Assembly (NCBI RefSeq): GCF_000002875.2
Contig: NC_009414.2
Span: 535,001 to 599,000, forward strand
Direction: 5' to 3'
DNA from: Leishmania infantum JPCM5
Taxonomy: Eukaryota > Euglenozoa > Kinetoplastea > Trypanosomatida > Trypanosomatidae
Length of the DNA stretch: 64,000 nucleotides
Every line of letters starts with the position of its first letter. Position 1 is the first letter of the stretch. Both the position numbers and the translations under genes were made by a program. The notes beneath the pieces were generated by a model. The model did no database searches, was not told where the DNA came from, and was given only the letters and a program-made list of their open reading frames with translations. Shown here one piece after another: positions 50,741-59,765 of this stretch.

Positions 50741-50774
50741 TACTCTCTTCTCCATTCTCCATTTTTTGTTCAAG
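50741..50774 (+). promoter_or_regulatory. Predicted spliced-leader acceptor
   Basis: Continuous T/C tract ending in TTCAAG at 50774, nine nucleotides before the ATG at 50784. Confidence 0.65.
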
Positions 50775-50783
50775 GAGCGCATC

Positions 50784-51764
50784 ATGGGCAAGAAACCACC
50801 ATCGAAGAAGGGCAGTGCCGGCGATGTCGCGATGCCTCAACCAGAAGAGACCGCTGCCATTGCCGCCGCCAGCACGTTGAGCCCTCACACCATTCGTCAA
50901 CGCACGTGGGAGAAACGTGTGGATGGCGCAGTGATCGAGATGCGGCATGTGCAGCAGCTCCTCCAGAAGTACACAGTCGAGGTGAACACCGTGAAGCGGG
51001 AGTTGGAGGAGCTCACGTACACCGCCGCCGCGCTCTGGGCAGCAAATCCGGATGAGCTCCCTGCACAGTATAAAGACAAGCAGCAGTCGTCGCTGCAGCG
51101 GGCGAACAGTCCAGCCAGCGCTGCAGGCCGGTCATCCGACACCACCCCGACAAAGCGGCGCGGTGGACCAGACGCCACATCGCCTTCTGCGAGTCTCGGA
51201 GGCGACGCCCTCAGTGGAATCTCAGAAGCGGCCCTCGAAAGCGTGGAGCAGACACTATCACAACTCTCCCCGGCGCAGCGGGCGAAGGTGTCGGCAGCGC
51301 TCCAGTCGCTCTTCTATGCTCCCCCAGCTGCGCCGTCCGCGGAAGTCATGGACGGCGCTGGTGTCGATTTTGCCGCCGACCCGCCGTCCACAGCGGTAGA
51401 TGGTACAGCTCAGCAAAAGCCAGCACCACCGGCAAAGTCTGGGAAGGCGGCGGCCGCCGTCGCAGACGCCACTGCGACGGCGGCGACCAGCGATGGCAAG
51501 CCGTCGACTCCTGCTACCGTGCGGCGCCATTGCATCCCACCGTCGCTCCTTCTCGCGATGAAGGAGCTGCAGGCGAGGCGGATCAATCTAGAAGAGCGGC
51601 TGACAAGGGCCACCAATGCTACCGCCCAGCAGCTGCAGCGGTTTCAGCTGCTGCAGGAGGAGCTGATGGTCTCGCAGTACGGCCTGGATGCGGCACGGCA
51701 CGATCCGCAGAAGCAGGCCCAGCCGCAGCAAGCACCATCCGAAGGTGTTCCCAAGCCGTCGTAA
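50784..51764 (+). CDS. Coiled-coil protein, unknown
   Basis: A 326-residue protein. It starts with a basic stretch (MGKKPPSKKGS). One predicted coiled coil lies at about 48-90 (VIEMRHVQQLLQKYTVEVN... ending ELTYTAAALW) and a second at about 255-305 (LLAMKELQARRINLEERLTR...QLQRFQLLQEELM). The middle is Ala/Pro/Ser-rich and probably disordered. No catalytic motif is visible. Proteins of this type in trypanosomatids are often cytoskeletal or flagellar, but there is no direct sign of that here. The start is well supported by the acceptor nine bases upstream; a longer frame starting at 50541 is not. Confidence 0.7.
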   Translation: MGKKPPSKKGSAGDVAMPQPEETAAIAAASTLSPHTIRQRTWEKRVDGAVIEMRHVQQLLQKYTVEVNTVKRELEELTYTAAALWAANPDELPAQYKDKQQSSLQRANSPASAAGRSSDTTPTKRRGGPDATSPSASLGGDALSGISEAALESVEQTLSQLSPAQRAKVSAALQSLFYAPPAAPSAEVMDGAGVDFAADPPSTAVDGTAQQKPAPPAKSGKAAAAVADATATAATSDGKPSTPATVRRHCIPPSLLLAMKELQARRINLEERLTRATNATAQQLQRFQLLQEELMVSQYGLDAARHDPQKQAQPQQAPSEGVPKPS

Positions 51765-52652
51765 AGTGCCGTGGGGGCAAGGGGGAGTCTACCTGCTGTG
51801 CCTTTGCCTGCTGTACGTCGTGTGGTAGAGCTGGCGCCTCTAGCCTCGAAGCGCCCCTTTGGCTTTGCCTTTTACGCCTCATCAAATCCCTCGCGTCTCC
51901 CTCCCCAAAGGCCATACTCTTCCTTTCCCTGCCAAACGACAGTGGTGCGCAGGTGTGTCTTGGCGGGGGAAGGGGGGAGAAAGGCATCGCACACGGCAAA
52001 AGACAACTGTCAGCAGTGCCTCGCTTTCCCACGCACCCCCCCCTTGCCCCTTGCTGCAACGCATACCCGCTGGCTGTGTGGAGTGCAAGGTAAGACGCTG
52101 CAAGGGCTGCAGATGAAGGGGAAGATGGTCGGTGGCTCACATGTATAGGAGGCTCCGGCAGGGCCTTGATTTTGGTGCCCACGAAGCCAAAAAAACAAGT
52201 AACACAGCAGCATGCAAAGCAACTGCTTGCTCTCCTCGTCACACCGCCAGAGAAGACAAGCAGCCGCATCGGATCCGTAGTGATGCGTGTGTGCCAGTGT
52301 GCATTCGTGCGCGGTAAAGAAAGCAACTGTCTAGGCTGTGCACACACGCAGGTGCGAGCGGTCTTGTTTTGCTGTTTCGCACATCGCGAGGGGCATGCAA
52401 TCAGTATGCGTACGCGCCTCACGCATTGACCTACCCACACCCCCTCCCTCTCGTCTCGTGTTGCACCTCTTCCGCATTCGGCATTTGTGTGTCCTTCCAT
52501 GCGCCTCTCCCTCTCCCTCTCTTCTTGGCGAGGTGCGCCGTCTCACAGTCGAGAATGTGCGATGACGAAGCATCGACATCACTTCACGGCCAGCACCACA
52601 GAGTCCCGCACACACATACACAGCCAACCAGGCATACACTAGAACCAACAGG
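51765..52652. other. Intergenic region with an overlapping upstream ATG
   Basis: No separate gene. Pyrimidine tracts lie at 52,437-52,530. An out-of-frame ATG at 52555 would run past the start of the next gene to about 52,761, if included in the leader. Confidence 0.5.
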
Positions 52653-55568
52653 ATGGGCACCTTTTTGTCCCGGCAAGAAGAACTTTTCCTCCGCCGGCAG
52701 TGGCCAGAGTTGCTCGAGGCGGCCATGGCAGCAGACACGGCCGCACTCTCGGTTGACGTGACAAGCGGGCGTGGTGACGGCGGCAAACCCCGGAGCATGG
52801 GCGACGCAGCGCCACAGCAAAAACGTGCGGGGCGAGTCAAGAAAGGGGACTTCCGCCTCTCCTTTCAGGAGTGGCAAGCCTTCCTGTCAGTGTTAGAGCT
52901 GCAGAGTTTCAAGTCGAGCGGCGCCCCCTCCGACCTATGCGCTTCCCTCTCCCCGGCGCAGCTGCATGTGCCTGCTGTGGCCCTGATGGTGCACTTGTGC
53001 GTGTGGTGGAGAGGAGCCATTTCCGCTGGCGTGCTGGGTGAGCGCGTCGAGCAGCTAGTGCGGCTTGTGGCGGACGCGCAGCATCCCGGAGAGCATAACA
53101 CGGCGAGCACGTGCTTGAGCAGCGGCGCCCGACCCAGTGCAGGCGGTCACGACGTTGCCGACGTCGGACAGGGGTCTGAGGACACCCCAAGTAGTCGCCG
53201 TGCAAGGCTGGCGCGCTTTGTGAAGCAGCGCATCGTTGAGCGTTCCAAGCGCGGCTCAAGCCCCTCCGCCGCCGCCGCCACGGCCGAAGACGAAGAGGAG
53301 CTGTCACTAGACACCTTCGCGGACATGGTGGGACTGACACAGCAGCTACTAGAACAGGAAGGTGTGCTAACTACTGGCACCACAGGTGCCACTGAAACCT
53401 CCAGCGCGCAGGGCATGCGCACCTTTGAGCTTTACGACGAGAAGATCAACAACGCTGAGGCACTCAAGCAGCGTCCTATCTTGGCGGTCGTGATGGTACT
53501 GGTGCTCGCTGTGTACGCTAGCAAGATTGTAGCGCGCCCAGAGCTCGCCGCGCGCAGCGTGGCGCACTTGGAGGCTCTTGAGAAGATGATGGTGCTGGGC
53601 AGCAGTGATGGCAATCGGAGCGGAGCTGCTACTGTTGCCCTCCCTCGTCCGACAACGTCGTCGCCATCGACACTGGCCGCGCTTTGGCCCCTGACGGGTG
53701 AGCTTGAAGTAGCCCTCGTGCATCGCCAGCACGAAGCCGACGCCGCGCGCTGCTCCTCCAACGAAGGCGAAGAACTTCGCTCCACGCTTCAGCACATGCA
53801 TGAGAAGCGGATGTCGCTTCAGCAAGACAGCTCAGCCACGAAGGACGCGACCCCGAGCGAGAGATGGGCAGCCGGGGCCTCGCAGTACATTGGCCAGCGC
53901 CCAATCTGGGCTGCCCTGCGCTCCCACTTTCTCTCAGCCGGTGTCTTCGATGCAGACAAGCCGACAGTGCTGGTGTTCTTCGGCCCCTCCGGCTACGGCA
54001 AGTCGGAGTTGGCAAAGCGGGTGGCCAGCGTGCTGCACGGAATTCCAATGCCAGAGCTCGAGGCCTCCGGCAAAATGGTGTACATTCACATGCCGTCCTT
54101 CTGCACCAAAGACAGCATCTATTCTCTCGTCGACCCGCCAGCCGCTCATGTCGGCAGCGGTATCCTCCTCTCCGCCCTGCAGAAGCACCCGGACGCCGTC
54201 GTGGTGCTGGACGAGTTCGAGAAGAGCACGGCGGAGGCTATTAACAACCTGTGGCTGTCCGCCTTTCAAAAGAACGGTGTGCTGCGTTCGCTGAAGGAGG
54301 CGAGCCGATCCGTCTCCACGGTGCGCGCAACCTTCATCCTCACCTGCAACATCGCGGCGGAGGGCATTGCGGCTAGCGAACGCCTCTACCTCAATGCGTC
54401 TCCGGCAGATCAAGAGAGGATTCGGGCGCTTTTCCAGTTGCAATGCAAGAACGTGTGCCAGGAGACCATGGGGGACCCTTTCGTCAACCGCGTGGATCAC
54501 TTCTTCCCCCTCATGCCCTACACACGTGCTGAGCGGCGGCAATTTGTGTGCCTCCTGCTCGAGCGACTTCTGACGAGTCAGGCTGAGAAGGGACGCACCA
54601 TCTACGCTACACCGGGGTTTGTGGATGTGATGGTGGAGCGCCTCCACACCTTCCACGCCGCCACGCTGGAGGTGGCTGTGCGGACGCAAGTCGTGCGGAT
54701 GGCACACGAAGGGTGGACGTCTGGGGTGCTCACAGTTGAGCGCCGTGTCGCCGGTGGCACCGTGGCGGTGCTGCTGCCTGCGACAAGGTCGGAGCTCATG
54801 AAGCACACGACACCCGCCTCTTCATGCCCAGCGTCGACCACGGGTGGTTGTACTGCTGCCCGCTTGAGCAACGACGGCAGCGACGACCTCGCCGACGTAG
54901 GCGGCCGCTCGCTTTTGGTCGAGGCGTGGGAGTCGCTGCCTGGTGGTCCGCAATCGCTGGCGCAGTGGGCGGTAGCGGGGGGTAGAGATGGTCGCGCATC
55001 TAGGACCGCGGACGAGGACGACACCTTGAGTCCACCGAAAGTGACTCTGGCGCCTTCGACGGACCGGCGAGACACCAGCCTGTCTTCCGCGGCACCCTCC
55101 ACCACAATGTTGCCGACACCCACGCCAAGCTGTGCTGCGCCGCCTGCCGTCAGCGCACCCGCTTTAGACAAGGAATACAAGTACGAGTGTTTTACCGACA
55201 AGGTTCGCATTCTGGAGCTGCAGAAGGAGCTGGATACGATGCGGGAACTGCTGAAGCAGCGTGACTTGGAGATCGATACACTGAAGGACAAGATCTTGCT
55301 GCTGCAGAGGGCGCTCGCGTTGGTGCTCCTTTCACTGCTGGGTTGCCTCTTCCTCATGTCGCTCATCATTGGGCTTAAGTTGACGCTGCTCTTTGCCTTG
55401 GCCATAGCAGGCTGTCTCGTGTTTGTGCTCGGTGTTCCTCTGTCTTTCCTGCTCGACGCCGTGCGCGGGCTCTTCCACTTGCTGGGTCCCTACAAGGCCG
55501 GAGGGCTGCTCCTCCTTCTGAGTGCGTGGCTGGCGCGGGCATCTCGGTCGGCCGCGTCGTGCTCGTAG
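52653..55568 (+). CDS. Membrane-anchored ClpB/torsin-like AAA+ ATPase
   Basis: A 971-residue protein with one AAA+ module of the Clp/HSP100-torsin type. The Walker A is GPSGYGKS (444-451) and the Walker B VVVLDEFEK (Asp520, Glu521). ATFILTCNIA (like ClpB's sensor-1 TSN) follows. A small C-domain region extends to about 700. The N-terminus is MGTFLS, which fits the N-myristoylation rule (Gly2, Ser6). From about 840 there is a coiled coil (ILELQKELDTMRELLKQRDL), then hydrophobic helices (about 890-915, 916-940 and near 950-965), so the protein is anchored at its C-terminus. Torsins and ClpB remodel proteins; here a membrane-tethered remodeller is inferred. The Glu and Lys needed for ATP hydrolysis are present, so it is probably active. 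It is not a full ClpB, which has two AAA+ modules. Confidence 0.8.
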   Translation: MGTFLSRQEELFLRRQWPELLEAAMAADTAALSVDVTSGRGDGGKPRSMGDAAPQQKRAGRVKKGDFRLSFQEWQAFLSVLELQSFKSSGAPSDLCASLSPAQLHVPAVALMVHLCVWWRGAISAGVLGERVEQLVRLVADAQHPGEHNTASTCLSSGARPSAGGHDVADVGQGSEDTPSSRRARLARFVKQRIVERSKRGSSPSAAAATAEDEEELSLDTFADMVGLTQQLLEQEGVLTTGTTGATETSSAQGMRTFELYDEKINNAEALKQRPILAVVMVLVLAVYASKIVARPELAARSVAHLEALEKMMVLGSSDGNRSGAATVALPRPTTSSPSTLAALWPLTGELEVALVHRQHEADAARCSSNEGEELRSTLQHMHEKRMSLQQDSSATKDATPSERWAAGASQYIGQRPIWAALRSHFLSAGVFDADKPTVLVFFGPSGYGKSELAKRVASVLHGIPMPELEASGKMVYIHMPSFCTKDSIYSLVDPPAAHVGSGILLSALQKHPDAVVVLDEFEKSTAEAINNLWLSAFQKNGVLRSLKEASRSVSTVRATFILTCNIAAEGIAASERLYLNASPADQERIRALFQLQCKNVCQETMGDPFVNRVDHFFPLMPYTRAERRQFVCLLLERLLTSQAEKGRTIYATPGFVDVMVERLHTFHAATLEVAVRTQVVRMAHEGWTSGVLTVERRVAGGTVAVLLPATRSELMKHTTPASSCPASTTGGCTAARLSNDGSDDLADVGGRSLLVEAWESLPGGPQSLAQWAVAGGRDGRASRTADEDDTLSPPKVTLAPSTDRRDTSLSSAAPSTTMLPTPTPSCAAPPAVSAPALDKEYKYECFTDKVRILELQKELDTMRELLKQRDLEIDTLKDKILLLQRALALVLLSLLGCLFLMSLIIGLKLTLLFALAIAGCLVFVLGVPLSFLLDAVRGLFHLLGPYKAGGLLLLLSAWLARASRSAASCS

Positions 55569-56181
55569 GGAACTCACAGGCAAAGATGTGGCGCAATCAA
55601 GGTGGAAGAATGTCGATGCTGCTATGCTTTTTCTTTGTGTATATGTGTGCATGTGTGTGTGTGTGTGTGTACTTGGAGTTTTTTTTTGCTGAGAACACCG
55701 ATACATACCACCATCACCACCCTCGCAACAGCAACGAAACTAGTACGGCTACGCACAAACTGCATCATCGCCGGCGACGCTCCCTTCTCTCTCCATCTGG
55801 TATTCTACAGGTTTGCCCACGTGCAGTCCATAACGGTACACGAGAGAGTGATGAGGGCATCAAGTGCAGGGACGCACCAGCAGCGACCGAGTGAGTCATG
55901 GAGCGTGCTTCAGTGCCCAGGCAGCCTCCTTTCTCTCCCCTTTCCACTTGCTTTCGGCTTTCTGTATTGCTTTTCGTGTGTCGCAAGAGGAACCGGAACG
56001 TCCGCATCGTCGTCATCCCTGCGGGCCGGCGGATCCCCCCTCCAAAAAAAAGAAAGAAAACACGACGAGCGTTTGCACCGACAAGCACCATCATCCACAT
56101 AATCGCGCGGAGACGGAGACCGAGACCGCCAACACACACACACACACACACACGCACAGCAGCGTGGGCGTGTAGTGCCTA
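55569..56181. other. Intergenic region with a CA microsatellite
   Basis: No supportable gene. It holds GT runs near 55,645-55,670 and a (CA)n run at 56132-56153. Confidence 0.6.
56132..56153. repeat. (CA)n microsatellite
   Basis: Eleven CA dinucleotides upstream of the Rab28 acceptor. Confidence 0.85.
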
Positions 56182-56214
56182 CTTATCTTGCTCGCTCGCT
56201 CTCTTTTTAAGCAG
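56182..56214 (+). promoter_or_regulatory. Predicted spliced-leader acceptor for Rab28
   Basis: T/C tract CTCGCTCGCTCTCTTTTTAA followed by GCAG ending at 56214; the ATG at 56231 is next. Confidence 0.65.
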
Positions 56215-56230
56215 CCAACATACCGCGCAA

Positions 56231-56938
56231 ATGGAGAGCGGCAGCGATTCCTCCGAAGAGGGGACCATGCAGTTTAAGGTGGTTGTACTGGGCAACGGTG
56301 CCGTTGGCAAGACTTCCCTCATCCGCCACTTCTGCGATAGCGGCTTCACGAAGAGCTACAAGCAGACCATCGGAGTGGACTTCTACTCGCGCAAGGTACA
56401 GCTGCCGCACAGCCACCCCCCTGTAACGCTGCAGCTGTGGGACATTGGCGGGCAGCAAATCGGAGGCAAAATGCTGGCCAACTACATCTACGGCAGCCAC
56501 GCAGTATGCCTCGTATATGACATCACCGATCTGAACTCCTTCAAGGATCTTGGCGACTGGAAGGAGTGCGTAGACAAGGTGTTCGCAGATGCGCCGGCCG
56601 TGGACAAGCCCAAGATGGTACTCGTGGGAAACAAAGTCGATCTCCCCAATCGGCAGGTTACAGACGAAAATCAAGCAGCCTTTAGCAAGAACTTCAGCAT
56701 GCCGCACTGCACCGTGTCGGCACAGTCTGGAGAGCGGGTGAACGCCATGTTCACTCGCATCGCCGCAACACTGGCGGGGGTGGAAATGAAGCAGCAGGAT
56801 TTGGATTTGGCAGATCGCGTTGCAGCAAATGTGGTGAGCCGACCAGAGGAGCGGCAGTCGGCGCCGCGGGCGCTGGTTCTGCAGGCAACCAGCAACTCAC
56901 AGGGAAAACGAAAGAATGGCGACTGTGCGGTCATGTGA
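56231..56938 (+). CDS. RAB28: Rab28 small GTPase
   Basis: A 235-residue Ras-superfamily GTPase. The G1 loop is GNGAVGKTS (21-29), the switch I Thr sits in YKQTIGVDF, and the G3 motif is WDIGGQ (70-75), with the Rab28-specific GGQQIGGKMLANYIYGS stretch in place of the usual WDTAGQE. G4 is NKVD (134-137) and G5 is SAQ. It ends in CAVM, a CaaX box for farnesylation rather than the double-Cys tail of most Rabs; Rab28 elsewhere also has CaaX. Known roles are in endosomal sorting in trypanosomes and in cilia of animals. The start is set by the acceptor and by the acidic N-terminus (MESGSDSSEE), as in other Rab28 proteins. Confidence 0.93.
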   Translation: MESGSDSSEEGTMQFKVVVLGNGAVGKTSLIRHFCDSGFTKSYKQTIGVDFYSRKVQLPHSHPPVTLQLWDIGGQQIGGKMLANYIYGSHAVCLVYDITDLNSFKDLGDWKECVDKVFADAPAVDKPKMVLVGNKVDLPNRQVTDENQAAFSKNFSMPHCTVSAQSGERVNAMFTRIAATLAGVEMKQQDLDLADRVAANVVSRPEERQSAPRALVLQATSNSQGKRKNGDCAVM

Positions 56939-58233
56939 GGGGAGGGATGGGCCGCCCGTTCTCGCTCTCCCTCGCCCCCATTTGGCTTTCCCGCAGCACC
57001 TCGCTCATGCCGTCCGTCGACCAAGGAGACGACGTTACAGCGCAACCCTCCTTTTCTTGTTTTGCGGTATCGTCGTCGATGAGCAGCCTCTTGCAGCTGC
57101 ACCCGCAAGAAAAAAGGGGAAAACCAAAGCAAACAAAGAAAATGTATCACAGCAGCGAAACGGAAAGCGAGTAGGGAGGAAAAGTGATAGGAAAGCCTAA
57201 GCGAGAGCGTTGCGAGGTTTGCTTGATTGAGTGGCTCTCACCTCTTCTGCTGCTTTTCCCCCGCGCCCTTTCGATTTTTTCTTTCTTTCTGCACATTGCT
57301 TGATTGCCTTTGTGTGGACGTGTGCGCTCGTGCACACTGTCGTGTAAGATGTGGTGGCCAGCGTTGATTGCGTTCGCGCCGACCGAAGCCGCCTTTTGAG
57401 AGAAGGAAGGGGGGAGAGACGGAGGCGAGATACATGCGCCCTTGACCACGCCGCCCCCCCCCCTCACCCCACCCAAGCGCATGGATTGCCTGTGCGGGCC
57501 GTGTCGTTGGATGCTGCATCATCAATGTGCATCTATATAGTACACACAGACGCAAGCATACATTAGTCAAAAAAAAACGCGCTAAAGTCAATCGTTTCGT
57601 CGCCCTTTTGGTGCTGCGGCCGCGTGCCTTTCATCTGCCGCTTAATACTGCTGCCTTCGTGCGCCTCCTATGTGCTGAAAGCGGCCATAGTGGTGCGAAA
57701 GACGAGAGGCGGCGCGAAGGCAATGGGATTTGCCGCCCCCAATCCCTTTCCTTCTTTGTTGTAAGAAAGGTGAAGAACGTAGCACGTCCCTCGATTCCCC
57801 CGGTGATATGGGGGGGGTCAGTGCAACAGTTGCACGACTGTTCTCTCTTTTCCGTTGTCTTCTGTGCTTTCCTGTCTACGTTCTTTTTTGCTTTTCCTTT
57901 CAACCTCACGTCTGCGGCACCGGCTCACTCGTCACGTTCTCCGTGCGCAGGTATGCGGGGAAGAGAACTCGAGAGTACCATTAGCCTTGTTGCGTCGTGT
58001 GAAAAAATCAAGTCGCACCACTGTGCCCTCGCCGAGTAGTAGCATAGAGTTTTCAGTTTGTTCGTGCCTGCCTGTATCTGTAGACGCACTTCCTCCAACG
58101 TTTCTACAGGCACGCGTGCGAGTGAGTCTCGCAAAACGCACCAACAGGCTTGCTCAGAGGAGTCTTCTCACTGGCGCGGCGGCACACACACACACACACA
58201 CATGCACACATAGGCACCTCGTTATCTGTGGCG
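56939..58233. other. Intergenic region with a CA microsatellite and a three-codon upstream ORF
   Basis: No supportable gene. It has T/C tracts at 57,840-57,910 and a CTTCCTCC...CTACAG acceptor-like site near 58,110. A tiny ATG-CAC-ACA-TAG upstream ORF lies at 58202-58213. Confidence 0.55.
58182..58202. repeat. (CA)n microsatellite
   Basis: About ten CA dinucleotides directly before a short upstream ORF in the presumed leader. Confidence 0.85.
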
Positions 58234-59184
58234 ATGAAGACTCTAGATCAGTGGCTTGAGGATAGCTCGTCCGAAGACGACGTCGAACAGGTGCAACGCG
58301 CTGCCAGCAGCGATGGCGATCCGCCTAGCGCCTCAGGCGGCGAGCATCCCAACGAGTTGCGTGCGGTCAGCGCCTCGCACAACAGCGGCGGTGGCGCATC
58401 CGTGTCCGGCAGTCCCGTCTCGGCGCATACACCGACTACGATGCGCCCAGTGAATCACCCGCAAGGCGGCCTCTATGGAAGGCAAGAGGAGACCCGCGAC
58501 AAAATGATGCGTCTACTCGGCGCGGATGCTGTTGCCAAGGCCACGTCTTCAACATCATCAAGCGCGTCGCCCAACAGTCCCGCGTGGCCCGTAGCTGCAG
58601 TGCCAGACCGCAGCCGCTTCCTGTTTGGCGCAACCCCGGTCGGCACTCAGCCCGTGCCGCAGTCCTTGGGGATACCATCTGTGCTGTCTGGTGGGAGCTT
58701 CACCGGCGCCAACGCCGGCTCTCCGACAGGCGCGCTGGCCCGACCGCTGAAGGCGGTCACCCAAACAAGCACGGCGACCGGCTCCAGTCAACTGCCTGAG
58801 GTCGAAAAGACTATGCAGGCTTTCAACGGTGACTCGGCCTACGAAGCGGTAGAAGTGATGGTGGTCGACCGCGGAACTCAGACAGTGTCGACGGTAGGAA
58901 CGCAGACCGACCCACTGCCAATGCCCTACGGCGCCTACTATCCAGGACCCTTCGCGCCATCGCCGTACACTGGCGCTGGCTCGTACGCTAGATGGATGCC
59001 GCCAAGTCTGCCACTACCAAGCTACGGCGTCGGCGTGGATGAGCAGCCGTTTCGGCACCACTACCACGACTACGAGCAGCGGGAGGCGGCGGAAGCTGCC
59101 AAGCTGCGCGGCGAACTCGAGATGATTCAGAACTCAATTGACATGCTGATCGCCCGTTACAATCTCCCGCCACCGCCAATGTAG
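58234..59184 (+). CDS. Protein with three LC8-type TQT motifs and a C-terminal coil, unknown
   Basis: A 316-residue, mostly disordered protein. The acidic N-terminus (MKTLDQWLEDSSSEDDVEQ) could form a short helix. The middle is Ser/Gly/Pro-rich. Three TQT sequences occur: KAVTQTS (TQT 176-178), DRGTQTV (215-217) and TVGTQTD (223-225). The last two match the dynein light chain LC8 anchor pattern well. The C-terminal part (about 265-311, from EQREAAEAAKLRGELEMIQN to DMLIARYNL) is a likely coiled coil, ending PPPPM. This layout, disordered linker plus LC8 sites plus dimerising coil, is typical of LC8-hub scaffold proteins. A cytoskeletal role is inferred only from that. The start is the first ATG after the three-codon upstream ORF. 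Confidence 0.7.
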   Translation: MKTLDQWLEDSSSEDDVEQVQRAASSDGDPPSASGGEHPNELRAVSASHNSGGGASVSGSPVSAHTPTTMRPVNHPQGGLYGRQEETRDKMMRLLGADAVAKATSSTSSSASPNSPAWPVAAVPDRSRFLFGATPVGTQPVPQSLGIPSVLSGGSFTGANAGSPTGALARPLKAVTQTSTATGSSQLPEVEKTMQAFNGDSAYEAVEVMVVDRGTQTVSTVGTQTDPLPMPYGAYYPGPFAPSPYTGAGSYARWMPPSLPLPSYGVGVDEQPFRHHYHDYEQREAAEAAKLRGELEMIQNSIDMLIARYNLPPPPM

Positions 59185-59730
59185 TGCACCGTGGTGCCGG
59201 TGTTCGTGTGTTAGGTTTCTGTTTTCGAGTGCCCTTCCGGCATTGTCGCGTGTTGCCGGCATGACTGCTTCCTCTAGTCTACGTACACTCAAATGAACGC
59301 TTGGCTTTGTGTATGTCCGCCAAACGTGCCACCCACTGCACAAGCCCGTCATTTCCATCCGGCACGCGCACACAGAGATGCACTGCGGCACCCCCTCCTC
59401 CACTGGGTGACGATTTGTGGGCGAAAGGCTTGCTTGCTGTCGTGGCACAGGCACCCCCAGCTCGAGTGCGCGAGCCTGTTGCCTCTTGCTGCACTCATGC
59501 CTCTTTGTCTCTCTCTCCCTCTGTGCCGTTCTCTGCTGCCCTCACAGCTTTCATGCACCAAGCCAGCGGAGTGCTCGCAAGTCCTATATAGCCGTTGCCG
59601 CTGTTCGACGCACGTCCCCTCACACTCAAAGCCAGATCCTCTGGCAGTCGAAAACTGAGCGGTAAAGCGCACCGAGCTACACGCCGCCGTGCCCGTGTGT
59701 CGACACCTTTTTTTTTTATACGTTGGCATC
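59185..59730. other. Intergenic region
   Basis: No supportable gene. T/C-rich patches at 59,500-59,540 and a poly-T run near 59,708-59,718 lead to the next acceptor. Confidence 0.6.
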
Positions 59731-59748
59731 CCTTTTCTTCTTGCACAG
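59731..59748 (+). promoter_or_regulatory. Predicted spliced-leader acceptor
   Basis: CCTTTTCTTCTTGCACAG-type tract with a poly-T run just upstream; AG at 59747-59748, 17 nt before the ATG at 59766. Confidence 0.7.
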
Positions 59749-59765
59749 GTTCTTCCGAAGGAGAC

